Shown: positions 48,506-60,553 of the stretch, one piece after another
How positions within the stretch are numbered: the first letter of the stretch is position 1
Layout: the number at the start of each line of letters is the position of its first letter
Assembly: GCF_001039355.2 (NCBI RefSeq)
Contig: NW_019775383.1
Span: forward strand, 130,972 to 194,971
Source: Lingula anatina
Lineage: Eukaryota; Brachiopoda; Lingulata; Lingulida; Lingulidae
Length of the DNA: 64,000 nucleotides
Direction of reading: 5' to 3'
The notes under the pieces: model-generated
The model's input: the letters and a program-made list of their open reading frames with translations, nothing else
What the model was told of the DNA's origin: nothing
The model's database searches: none
Translations under genes and position numbers: made by a program

Positions 48506-48646
48506 GCTAACCAAAATGTCACATCTATAATTCCAGCAAACACAGAACGTTTTATAACGTTGTCATAACGTTACCATGACGTTTTTACTGGTTATATAAA
48601 CGTTATGGTAACGTTATAATAACGTTCTGTGATTGTCTTGGTTAGC
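48506..48646. mobile_element. palindromic element built of AACGTT repeats
   Basis: Outer inverted ends are GCTAACCAA and TTGGTTAGC. Inner arms ACAGAACGTTTTATAACGTT and AACGTTATAATAACGTTCTGT are also inverted, so nearly the whole 141 bp can fold. AACGTT appears repeatedly in both arms. Confidence 0.78.
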
Positions 48647-48932
48647 TTGACTCAGGGAGAAGCGGTGAGTTCCCAGTAATCTTTGAATCTCAGGGTTCTA
48701 TGACTGAAAACACCGTGTCTCTCCACATAAACCTGAGTATCACAGGTTACTGGGAGCTGACTCAGTGAAGGGGCATGTGGATGACGATGGACGTGGTGAA
48801 TATTCTCATCAGAAACTCAGGGTGCTTCACATAAAATAGACGTTTTGACTCCTAGCTTTTGAAAACACAGCAATCATTTATACAGTAGTACTCAAATAAG
48901 GGATATATATCTTTTTCATATTTTTTATCTGT

Positions 48933-48970
<38 letters not shown>

Positions 48971-48974
48971 CCCC

Positions 48975-49006
<32 letters not shown>

Positions 49007-49932
49007 TTTTGTTTTGAAGAAAGTTGGGGATGGGGATGGGAGAGGGATGGGGGGTAAAGGGGTGGGGAGGGGGGAGTCTCCTTCTCCCGTTCTCAGGAGA
49101 ACGCTACTACAGACACAGCTTGGAGAAGGTGTACTAAAACTAACACTGTCTAATGTGGTGCTGTTCTTCGTTCAATCACCAGATATCATGCGTTCGTGCG
49201 GTGCATATCGACCTTAACTGTAGTCAGAGGTCAGCTTGAATGAAAAAAAAATTCTACCTTGTCAGGTGCTGAGTGAATTACACTGAATGTCCTCATGTTT
49301 AGTCAGACGTCAGTCTGAACCCTTAAAAAAAGAAAGAAAGAAAAAAAAAGAAAACAAAGCACAGATGTCTATCTTATCGGTTGGCTCATTCCTAATTGGG
49401 GAATCAAATACAATTATGTCATACTCTACCGCATTTCCACAGTAGCTGTAGTTACGATCATAACTGTATCCATTACTGTTTTATGTTGAACACCTGACTC
49501 ATTTACGACACTGACACTGAAGTCGTGTTTGTTAGTTGCTAAAGGAAACACACGATAATTGTGAGCCCTGTGGAGAAAATCACCCCAAATTGCTACAATC
49601 TCTCGTGACATTGAACAATATGCGGGCCTATTTTTTAAGGATATCGAGTGCATGGGTTTTGAGTAATTATTACATTAAAAATACCCGTAAAGTATTAGTG
49701 TCTTTTATTTAAAGTGGTTTTAATTGGATTCAAATTTTTGTTTTTTATATTTAAATAACTTAATTATAATTTTAATAATATTATCAAATTTTATTATTTT
49801 CATCCCGTCCTCTATTACAGCAAGTTTTGCGTGGAAATCACCACAAATTACAATAATTCCTCGTGACACCAATTTACATGTATATGCGATTCATCTCTAA
49901 AAGTTATCAGTTCCGCCATACACGAGTTTTAA

Positions 49933-50148
49933 GACCCCATATCCAGAGATTAGATCGATCCAAACTAGATCGACCGAACTCCCTGGCGGTTCACGCTAAA
50001 TAGCTATCAGCCGAGCGGGCACGAAAGTTAATTACCCCCTTACAGCTTGTAGTGGGCGGGACGGACATTTAAGCCGGATTATCTGACAGTAATCTAGTGA
50101 GACTCCCCACGGAGATAGATCGATCTAAATGTCTGGGAATACGCCCTA
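49933..50148. mobile_element. ~215-bp palindromic MITE, copy C
   Basis: Ends are GACCCCATATCCAGAGATTA and GTCTGGGAATACGCCC. The core TTAATTACCCCCTTACAGCT is shared with copy A. It lies in gene-free sequence. Confidence 0.82.
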
Positions 50149-51403
50149 AGAAATCATTATATGGCAAAATGCCCGTAAAGAGTTGGTGTCGGTTTTCTGT
50201 CTGTCAGGTATTTTATATAATTGTATTATTTTTGATCCGCCTTCTATATCTATAATAAACACATTCTTGCAACATCAGTTCCGCTGAGTTATGAAGAATT
50301 ATTATGTGTCGAAATACACAGAAAGCGTAGATGTGGTTGACCGTTTTCTTTGTCCCGCCAACTATTTATAGCTTTCTTTCTTTACTTATATCTTTATTTT
50401 TGAGAAAGAAAAAATTACCATTATTAAACGAACGCAACAGATTTTTTCATAAGAAGGGTGAAAAACATCACGATAACTTGAACATACGCAATGCCCTTTT
50501 TGTTATAAAATGGCGATAAAAGATACGTTCTTCTCTCGCTCTCTCCCTTGCTCTCTTTTCATTATTATCATCAATATCATCACCATCTTCACCATCATGT
50601 TTCTCTCTCTTTCTCCGTTCCTTTTCGCAAACCACACCCTTGAAACCTAGATAATTTCCATTAAACACACTTGCAGCCGATAAATAAGATATTTTGCCGA
50701 ATCATCCCACTAACCCCAAGGGGATCAAACCCAAACATGAGGCTTAACATTCTATCACGATCGACGTAGTATCAACACGACCGAACCGCTCGGTAGATTT
50801 AGCATACTTACGCAACGAACGCTTTGACATTAAGGTGATATATTCCCTCTAATTCCACATTGGTAAGCCATTAAAATACGCCCCAAAGAGAAGCGTTGTC
50901 CCGGTGTCATAATGATCGAAATTAAAGGTCAATTCCAAAGTAGACGGACTTATCTTCCCTCTCTTCTCTTCAAGTGTGTCATTTATTTAGAAAAAAAAAA
51001 TGTTTGAGTGTCATGGAGGGGTTAGATAAGGTGTGATGGGATGTGATGGGATGCCTTGTGAACTTGAGTTTTCTTACTGAGAGAGAGAGGGGGGAGGGAA
51101 GAAGTAAAATCATTCCAATTTAACCACAATGTTTTACCACAAAGGGCCATATTGCGACTTATACCTAAAGTTCAGACAAAATGCCTTCAGAATTGTGCAG
51201 GCGGTTGTGAAAATACACTGAAATGATTGAGAATGAAGTTAGGCCTTTGTTCGTCCTTACGCACGTGGGTAGTGGTTGGTTCTGGTATTCTGTTTATGTT
51301 TGTAGTAAAACGTGTTACCCAAACAGAGATAAACATATGACTAATTCCTCTTTCTTATGGTCAATTATTAATTCTGTTACGTGGTCTGAATTTTGTACTT
51401 TTA

Positions 51404-51562
51404 CGGGGGCGGATCCAGAGATACTTTCTGACAGTCTTCGCAACTATCTTTGTTGATCCATCCTCCATTTTTGACCGTCTTCCGAAAAATTAGGTGACTT
51501 TCAATGTAAATTTGAAAAATTCTGACCGTCTTCCGGAAGAAGACAGCTTCCATCCGCCCCTG
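51404..51562 (+). mobile_element. hAT-like MITE, copy 5
   Basis: Starts CGGGGGCGGATCC and ends CATCCGCCCCTG, flanked by CTTTTA on both sides (51398-51403 and 51563-51568). Confidence 0.88.
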
Positions 51563-53159
51563 CTTTTATACGACTAGCAATTTCGGCTTTCAATCTAAAT
51601 GTATTAAATAAAACCTCAGTCAGATATCGTTCTACTGAACATAAGATGGAAAAGCACATTTTTTTTGTGAAAGAAAACTATGCTGCTTAAAAAGCTAGAT
51701 ATTATGTAGAAAATTGTAATAAAATATCCCAAACGCCCTCTTTTTGACATTGAAATACGACACCAAACGTGCTGAATCTTTCCATAAAGCAAACACAAAG
51801 GAAAACTTATATTCGCTACGTGATAAAAATCCCAACATTTTTCACTCTCACTTCATTCTGTTTATGTTTCAACTTGTTAACAGCGTGGGATTTCACTTAA
51901 ACATGGAGGAGTGAATTATTGCCTGTTCATAATTCACGACCAAGTCGCGCTCAGTTTGATTTAGCTAAAATATTTCAGCTCTGATTTCTGAATGTGGACG
52001 TTTGAACCCCTACTCTGTAATTATTGAATTGAGCGGACGAAGAACAGAGAGAGAGACTTATGACAGTTTATAACAAAACGGGGATCCTAATCAAGTCAAA
52101 TCTAAGATCTGGAGTTAGAACTGATCGAGTTTTGTCAAAATCGGTCGAACATATGCTTTCAGTACTTCTGTTTCCGTTTTTCATTTATGATTTATGTTGA
52201 TACAGGTGTCAATATCTTAACGTTGCCATTGTGTAGACATGATTGCGCAACGCCAGTACGTTGTCATAATCTTTCATATTGGTTTTTCTTTTCATAAAAA
52301 AGTCTGTTGATAGGGTACAATCTAAAAGTAAATAATTGAAGACCAAATTTGATCTTTTAATTATGTGACGTTGTGATATAGGCCTAACAAAATTACAAAA
52401 TTGACATTTTGAAATGTGTCGACTATTGGCTTGGAATTTACAAGATTATTTATCTTTTTCCGAAGGAAATTGAGAAATTAACAAAATTATTTGAAACCAT
52501 CAAATTTGTGAAGTAGGGGCACTGCAGAGAGGCTTTTTGAACGCAAAAATTAATCGAATATTTGATGTTTTGGTACTGAGAAATAAAGCCAAAAACTACT
52601 CGCATACAGAAGCGTTTGCGATGAAATGATTTACAATATTTTAGGTCAAGCTTAAATAATGGGCACACCAATATAACAATACATCATTGTTAACATTGGT
52701 CAATCACCCGGTTTCCACCAAACATGTTTTATTTCAAAATCAAGGAACCTCTTGAAAAAAAAACCCTCAACGGGCCTTCAATCAGCGGACTCTTTTTTTA
52801 TTGAATTTCAACTCTTAATCCCAGCTCTGAGCCGGCGTAATGCCCACTTAGCACGTATCTAAGACTAGTCTTTTCATGACTGAAGTCGTGAAATATTTAT
52901 AGAGGTATTTGTCAACGATAACACGGCCCATTTAAATTGAAAGGAAAGCTTTCAGAAGGTGAAGAGGGAAATAATCGATATCGTTTGGTCCCGTCTTGCA
53001 CGAGGTCAAGGTAGACAGACGACACTTTTCCAAATGCTGAGTTTAATGGGAGAATATTATACCAAAGTGTAATTCGAGTCTACGGACATCCTTTCTCACG
53101 ATGTGACAATTATCTTCCTTCCAAAAGGAAATCCCTTACATGAGTTGTTTTCAAGAGAG

Positions 53160-53300
53160 TAACGATCGTCTGCCCATAGGCGCTGACGTCACGCCATGTT
53201 GCCATCCTCTCTTCGATCTCTCTTCCAGTCGCGACACACACGGTGGCATAGAAACTACTAGCTTAGAGCCGGAAGCGTTATAGAACGCATGGTAATACTC
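53160..53300 (+). promoter_or_regulatory. candidate promoter region with CRE and ETS sites
   Basis: A perfect CRE palindrome TGACGTCA (53184-53191) and an ETS-type CCGGAAG (53269-53275) lie within 90 bp of GC-richer sequence, ~0.75 kb upstream of the open frame at 54019. No splice pair between them is compelling. Promoter role is inferred. Confidence 0.35.
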
Positions 53301-54018
53301 AAACATCCGATCAGAAATATTTACCTTTTACAAAAGCTCGTGAGAATTTCTAATGCAAGATAACACGCATCTGGGTGTTTTTTAATCACCATCTCGAATT
53401 TTTTTTCAGAGCCTGTGAAGCGAAGAGAGGAAGAACGCTCTCTCGCCCGTCCGCTTCATTGCTACTGGTAGGACCGAGCAAACAGCTGACTTATTATCGT
53501 CAATCCAGGCTAGTTACACAAACTCATAGCCGGCTCATTGATAACGGCGATACAGTTTACTAACTGGCAAAGTTGAGACAACACCGGTGACATTGTCAGT
53601 TGGAAACAGAAGCGATTTTCGCTTGGGGACGTTTTCGACATCCTCTCTGCAAAAACAGGAGCTTTTGCTTTAGGATATTTACATCGGTACGAAAGCACAC
53701 TCGCCACTGTGTGTGCGGAACCAAAAAGGCAAGAATTCATTCAACAAAATGTAATTATCCGGGAATGATGTCACCTGTTCATTAAATTTCTGAAACCGTC
53801 GAGACAGGAATTAATAGCAACAACAAAATGGAACCTGGATTTAATATATACATACAGTGCTGTTCACAGCTAATACTTGACATCTTACGGAAAGAAAGAC
53901 ATTTTTATTTAAACCTAAAATGAACGAAGCGAGGATTAACAAGTCGTGATTTTTAAAAAAAATATCAAAATCAAAATCATCGAAGAGAAACGCACATATA
54001 TTCTTGCTAGGGGGTACG

Positions 54019-55245
54019 ATGCGAAACTCTGAGACGGACAAATTACGCACAGAAACGCGTACACCTCACACGGCTCGTTCAGCGTCCTCCTTCAGCGGCA
54101 GCCGGCAGAGCGCGTCATCGGGGGAGCAGCAATCGGCAAGACTTCGAACGCACAGTGGATCGCCAGTTAAAACTGATATTCAGCATGATCTCAGCGACAG
54201 ACGTTTGAGTGCACCCGAACTCCCACCGATCATGGGAGGCCCTAAGTCCCCAACTCCAGGGTACGTCAACGGCGGAACGCCGCTGTCGACGCCACGTTCT
54301 TCTGACGGGACGTCACCTGTGCCGCTTTTCAATGGAAACAATGGCGGCGCCGTGAGTTACCCTGTCATTAAAAGAAAACACAAACCTGAAAGAATTTCTC
54401 TTAACTCTCCAGTCGATGTGCAGTTACGTACGTCTAAGTCGCCCATGCTTGTAGACAGTAACACGTCGCCTGAATCGACAACAAACGGTGTACGGCACCC
54501 TCAGCTGAGCCCCGGCTCAATGTCCTCAGGGTATGACAGCCCCAGGAGCGCCCTGCCCCCCACCCCCAAGTCCCCGGGACATCGCCAGTTACCCCTCTCT
54601 ACGGAGTTGAGGTTGGCAAGAACAAAGTCATGGTGTCCGGGAAATGACAATGGCGGCCTTGCGTCGCCAAAACTTGAAACGCTGTTTGAGAAGCAGTTGT
54701 TGTCTAGTCAGAATGAAATTTCTAAAAGTGGTAATAATGTGAAAGTACGTTTACCGAGGAGTGGCGCAAAGCCACCTATTCCCGGAATGAGGAGAAATTA
54801 CACCCAAACCGACCTGAAAGGGACCACCAGATCGGACCTGAAAGGGATGTCTAGGACCCAATCAGAACCTTTCATAAGTGATATGAACAAAAATCGTAAG
54901 CTCAAAATCTCACAAAGTGCCAAAAAGTCAGACAACAAGAAAACCAACCACGTGAAAGTTAAAACGAACGGAAAGGCGAACCCTACCCATTCCAATTCTT
55001 CTAAATCATCCAGTTTAAGTCAGGAACGCTTGTACATGAGGGACGTCTTAAGCAGACAACCGAGCTCAAAGGCAGACGACAGCGCGCAAGGGGATAGCGC
55101 GGGAGAGGACGGGGAACAAGATGAACGCATAATTCAGTGGTTGCTAGGGGTGGAAAGTGCTGAACATCCACCGGAACCTGTTATTATTGACGAGGAACCG
55201 AGTCAAACTGACACCGCTATACACATCGTGTACCAGGGGGATTGA
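54019..55245 (+). CDS. uncharacterised Ser/Pro-rich, largely disordered protein (408 aa)
   Basis: This is an uninterrupted 408-codon frame, by far the longest in this part of the window. I start it at ATG 54019; the frame also opens at a TTG at 54004, which is not a normal eukaryotic start. I do not recognise the protein. It has no signal peptide or membrane helix. Residues 1-350 are rich in Ser, Pro, Gly and basic residues, with many SP/TP sites. RRLSAP (61-66) and RTQSEP (279-284) fit the 14-3-3 mode I pattern RxxSxP. DLKG occurs twice (265-268, 273-276). A Lys/Ser tract spans ~291-336. The only fold-like part is the C-terminus, where an acidic stretch leads into DERIIQWLLGVE (368-379) and ends TDTAIHIVYQGD. 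A last exon of a larger gene cannot be excluded. Confidence 0.75.
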   Translation: MRNSETDKLRTETRTPHTARSASSFSGSRQSASSGEQQSARLRTHSGSPVKTDIQHDLSDRRLSAPELPPIMGGPKSPTPGYVNGGTPLSTPRSSDGTSPVPLFNGNNGGAVSYPVIKRKHKPERISLNSPVDVQLRTSKSPMLVDSNTSPESTTNGVRHPQLSPGSMSSGYDSPRSALPPTPKSPGHRQLPLSTELRLARTKSWCPGNDNGGLASPKLETLFEKQLLSSQNEISKSGNNVKVRLPRSGAKPPIPGMRRNYTQTDLKGTTRSDLKGMSRTQSEPFISDMNKNRKLKISQSAKKSDNKKTNHVKVKTNGKANPTHSNSSKSSSLSQERLYMRDVLSRQPSSKADDSAQGDSAGEDGEQDERIIQWLLGVESAEHPPEPVIIDEEPSQTDTAIHIVYQGD

Positions 55246-55331
55246 AAATAAATTCTCCTCGCAGGAATAGCTAAGCAGTTCTGGATATACAGGCTATGAG
55301 CCAACTACGGGGACAGTTATTCCAAATCTGG

Positions 55332-55337
55332 AATAAA
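55332..55337 (+). terminator. candidate poly(A) signal after the 408-aa frame
   Basis: AATAAA lies 87 bp after the stop codon. Another AATAAA overlaps 55247-55254, too close to the stop to be the likely signal. Confidence 0.35.
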
Positions 55338-57540
55338 TCCACCAAGAAATATTTTTTGATTGATTTTTTTGTTTGTTTTACGAAGGCCATCTTTTACACA
55401 AGTGATTTAGATACAAAATATGGAGTGAATCTTCAGTAACATATTTCCAGATAAACTTTAAAAGGCACATTTTGGCACGGGAACTTTATGATATTCTTCA
55501 CTAATGACTTCACTAATAACCCCCTTGTCCACTGTGAATCAGTTGAGCTTAGTGTGATATTGACTTTGGAGTTGCTCTAATATACCAGACCCGTACCCAT
55601 AAATTGTACTACTAGAGTACAGTTCAACCAGACCTCCCCCCCCTCCCCCCCCCCTTCCCAGGATAACCGCATCAGCAAATATCTAGTGAAATATCCGACG
55701 AGACAATTGTACTCATCAGACACTGCCTTGGCTTAAGCTGTCATGTGTTATCAAAACTACGGACATAATTGAGTTTTGACATCAGTCCTAATGGTTTTAT
55801 GTACGACCTTTTTATAGTCAAGGTTCCACTTGGGATCAATAGAGATTGAAAGGAATTGTTGTTTCACTGTAGATTGGACACAAAACAACATCGATTATTT
55901 CCAACGTCCGTCAATTCCGCATACGATGGCTTTGTTACAATCCTTTTCTACATCGCGGACAAGACACAAACAGTGATGAAAACCTGATAATCAACATATT
56001 ACAGACATTGAACGTCAATGCTCGGAACAGGGTTTGGCATTTTCTTAAGGATTATTCGTGAAAGGGACAAATCTATTTCGATTTTGGAATTTTAGCAAGA
56101 AACGGAGAAGTGTAGATCTAGATTCTAAGGTGCCATCCCATAATGATACAATATTAACGCCTCCATTATGGGGATAGCTTAACTACATATGTCTGACTGA
56201 CTTGAGACAGCCTTAACTCACGACATTTAAAATGCCTGACAGTCGTCTCAATTCATAGCATTGATGGATTATTTTCTGAAAGGGTATATACATTGAACGC
56301 TCACTAGCAGACAAAATCAATGTGAAATGCCATATTCATTAAACGATAGCATGCATATATAGGGGTTATGTATATTATATGAACTTGGGACACTGATATC
56401 CTTATCGTATCACAACGATGGGTTTTTAGTGCGACTTTGGTAAGGTTCACTGTCTTCTTTTATACAGAAGTAAAACGCCAGCTTCTGGTTTTGTGTGGAA
56501 GCTTTAACTTTGAAGCAGAAGGTGCTTATGTATTTTGTTTATCTGTGATGGGTTTTGTTACCTTGACGGCGTGATTCAACATGCCACAGCGCAGCTTTCG
56601 ACATGTTTGGGCGAAACCCTCCCCCTCCCCCAACCCCAGTAGCTCTGCCTGACTCTAGCCCCCTCCGCCTTTTACTTCCTTACTATCTTAAGTACGTGCG
56701 CAAGGGCGTACTTCATCACGCATGCACGAAAGCACACACACACACACACACTTACAAACACGCACACATACAAACCAACACACGCACGCACTGCATCTAA
56801 AGCACTCACAGCCCATTGTATCAATCATCTCATCCAAAACAGTTTTGAACCACTATAGTTCTACTCTGCGTTCTATTCTCCTTGTGTTACACCATTATGG
56901 GCATCTCTTAGTGCAATTCACTTAAAGAAATATGCAGCTTTTATTCCATTTAACCCCCAGCATAGAGAAGCTGTGAAAAATAAGGTAAAAGCCAGTCATT
57001 ACAAGCTGCTGACTAGAGTTACATGATATAATTTAATTTAAAAGGCTCCGGGATTTCTTTAGAAAAAAAAAATAGAGCTGCGTTTTTTGCTGGTAGTTTT
57101 TATGCTGACATCAGGCAATTTTGATATGTATAACAGCAAGCGTGCGATTAGATAAGACTTCCAGATTGAAAGGCGGGAGGGTAGTGTGGGATTTAGAGAA
57201 GGATTAAAGAGATCCAAGTTAGTGAAAAAAGCTACACAAGAGCTCTCAGTTAGGCAGGCTTTTTTTCTAGTTTTTTAATTTGGTTGGGGGGGGGGGGGGG
57301 GCGTTAGACAAACCTTGTTTTAAGTTTTAAGTAGAAGGTCCTCTCTTTGTCCTGCTTTCTTCCTGAAAGTGAGCATAATTAAAATCACTTTAGTCTGATT
57401 AGATCAGTAATAAGAACGGGGGAGGGGATATATATTTTTTTTTAATAGTTATTTTGAAAAATGGGATTCCTTTCCTGTTTTTAAAAATATTATTATTATT
57501 ATTATTATATAAAGGAGAAATATCTGAGACAGCCAGCCTG

Positions 57541-57636
57541 TCAATGAGTGCGCCTGCAGTGCAGGAGAACTGGCGAAAATTGAGGACAAAAATGAGCAGA
57601 TCTGTGATAAGACGAAGTTCTAATTCTACACTCTGA
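57541..57636 (+). CDS. weak candidate terminal coding exon or small ORF
   Basis: ATGAGTGCGCC opens a 31-codon frame that ends in TGA and encodes a basic C-terminus, NWRKLRTKMSRSVIRRSSNS followed by TL. The last residues, S-T-L, fit a class I PDZ ligand. An acceptor-like CCTGCAG or GTGCAG lies inside. No partner exon was found, so it may be chance. Confidence 0.2.
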   Translation, partial: SMSAPAVQENWRKLRTKMSRSVIRRSSNSTL

Positions 57637-57639
57637 ATA

Positions 57640-59876
57640 GCCGGGGTATCACCGTGTCAACACCACGCCACAACCAATACGCCACGAAACAAAGAGACTT
57701 CGTTTACTTTTACTGGAGATAAATCCGCGCCTGAGAACAGCCGACGTTTGCCAACCTTATAGATATGTCATTTGTATCAATTTGGTGTGAATGGCTGGTA
57801 TTTGATATTAGACAGCGTGTAGGGTTTGGTACATGTATGATGCATTGACTTTAGACAATTTTGAGCGTCCCTGTTAATGAAAAATTTGACTCGCAGCAAA
57901 ACTGCCGTTTTTTAGCTTACAGATGATAAGGGCATTGATGAACACTATTCTGTGCGAATTGTTGCAGCGTTTTAACTGAAAATTGAACTTTTTGTTTATT
58001 TTGTATTTCTTAGTACCATCTGTAGCCTATAGAATTTCTTTACAGCAAATACCGATAACGGTTATTGAATTTGATTGATTTTTTTTCAGTTATTCACTGT
58101 CCCATTTCCTTTAATGAGTCAGTGAAACGTTTGTTGTTAAGAATGCTTGAACAGCCATTTTGAAAAATTTTTCATTAACATTTTGAATGTTTGTTTTACT
58201 AATCTGGGTTTTCCCCAAAAGACACCTGAATGTGACCAACAGGGAATAAACAAATAGATAAAAATATTTTTTTTGCAATTGAAAAATAATAAAGACATAA
58301 CATTTTAAGCTTACATTGATATTTTGTTGAATATTCAAATATAGGCGGTAAACAGCTGAAAGACAAGTTTTTTTTAATGGCCCTGACCCCTGCCTTGAGT
58401 AGTACTGGCAAAGTAACAAAACCTCCACCGCCAGAAAAATCCACCCAATTAAAAAAGTAAATGATCTGTTTGCTATTTTTATCTTTCATTTGTTTTCATT
58501 TAATCAGATGGTAAACACCACAAATACAAATTCAGAGATATCTAAACGGTAGTAGTCAACAAGTGTGTGAAGCAGAAGGAATAAGCTAAAATGTCATCTT
58601 ATGCGTAAGAATAGCAAAGAAATTAGATTCACAGTGCGTCAATTAAGGTATGACTTGGCAAATAATGAGCCAAAACGATTTCAAGTATTAAACACGCGCC
58701 TTTCATGCTGAAAGCACGCCGCGTCCGAGTGCTATTTAAAAACTCTCGAGGTTTGCGTACAGTCCTTGAGAGGGTCACTACGACCCCCTGTGCCGCGCCT
58801 CCACTCCACACAAGAGCCTCGTTATCACACCCAGTTGTATGTAAGAGTAGTGTTACATCATACACTGGTTACGAGGCTTTATAGTGGCGGCTTTAGCCAT
58901 GTCCCCAAGTAATCTATTTTCTCAGGTGTTTAAGTGGATGCCAAACTGAAATCATTTAAGGGTCGGTCAGGAAAGTATCTACAACGGAGTTAATTTGACG
59001 CGATTATTTTCAACTTTGGCCAGACAGGGCTTACCCCTATCTACACTTTAAGATAAGGGAGATCTTCCGGTCATCAAAAATACACCATTCATTCTATTTA
59101 TCAATTTTCTCTAATTATTGCAAAACTGTGAGACACTTTTCAGAAATTAATTTTTTTAGGACAGAGTTTGGATAAAAACGCCACTAACAAATAGAGAGAA
59201 ATTGATTTTCTAACAGAAACATACCCTCAGCCAGGGCCACAGAGAGTTTTTTTCATAAGATATTCACAGAAATCTCCCTGACTCAACACTGGCTGTTCTG
59301 TGAGGATATTAGCTCAATATACGTAATCCTCTGATAGACGGTAGCTGAAGCAAGCAACGAACATCGTTTAAGAATCTATTCGACTGGGAAGTTATTGGTT
59401 TGACGTATAAAATGCCCATAGAAAAAAGAATCAAGGTCTCATGATAAAAGAAACAAATTCAGACGGAATTAGAACTTGGGGGCTATGTGTGTGCACGCGC
59501 GCTTGTGTGAGTGTGCGTGTGTGGAGGGGTAGGCGTGTGAGGTGTTTGCACGTGCGCGTGCATGCATGTGTGTGAAATCAGTGCTTTCGCCCCTCCCCCC
59601 GCCCCCTCCTGCATTTCGCTTACTCCACAACGTCTTGTCCGGACCAATTAACCAAGACGACCCAGTACCGTTCGAGGCCAATAAACCACGGATAATCACA
59701 GTCACCGCGCTATTCAATAACCCAGCACCGTCCGGGATATTTACTTTATCAGAAATAAATGTTGGAACGATCCGGGCTCATTAAATATTAAATCTGGACG
59801 ATAAGGAGACCCTTGGGTAGAGCAAACATTGTTGAAAACTACTCGATAACTGCCCGTAAGTAAAGTACGCCCTGTT

Positions 59877-59925
<49 letters not shown>

Positions 59926-60510
59926 AAGAGTGTGCGTTCGTTTGTGTAAGCCAGTGATAGAGGGGGGAAACAGGGCGGTGGTGGGGGGGGGGGGATTTAG
60001 CTGAAGCTGAATTTCAATGAGGCAATTTGTATCCGCAGTCATCTTTCATCCAGTTTTCTCTACAGCCATTTCTTACTTCGTCGTACTTTCGCCATCCGCA
60101 CTTCATAGCATTTCATGCTTATACCGATCATAAACTTAAGTTAAATATGTTATCAGTTCTTACATAATTCATAATAAATACTTTTCAAGGTATGCATACT
60201 ATTAAGCACCACCGCATCGCGAATTAGTAAACACTGAACAAGGAAGCAATAAAAGAGAATTTTTTTTATGCGACCACTAAGAAGTGTCAGCATTTATGAC
60301 GTCATCTTTGGTATATGTTTACATTACAGTTACAGTTTTATAGTTTATATACAGCCGGGGTCTATAAAGTAATTATTTCTAATAAGGAAGTTTACAAAAA
60401 CCCAGGGTCGCATTTCAAACGCAATGATTTATTGACAGATTGTAAAGAGACCCCGAAATAAAGAGAACAGATTGGTGTTCCTTTTGGATTTTTAATATTT
60501 TTACAGTTCT

Positions 60511-60553
<43 letters not shown>

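Larger units (their letters stand above)
47932..53159. other. gene-poor interval
   Basis: No coding exon was found. It holds GA, TTTC and CT tracts (48324-48366, 48929-49005), the AACGTT palindrome, MITE copy C (49933-50148) and hAT-like copy 5 (51404-51562). If 47841-47931 is an exon, this may be the following intron. Confidence 0.6.

Noticed and set aside
54004-54018. Upstream start for the 408-aa protein
   Set aside because: The codon at 54004 is TTG; the first ATG in frame is 54019.
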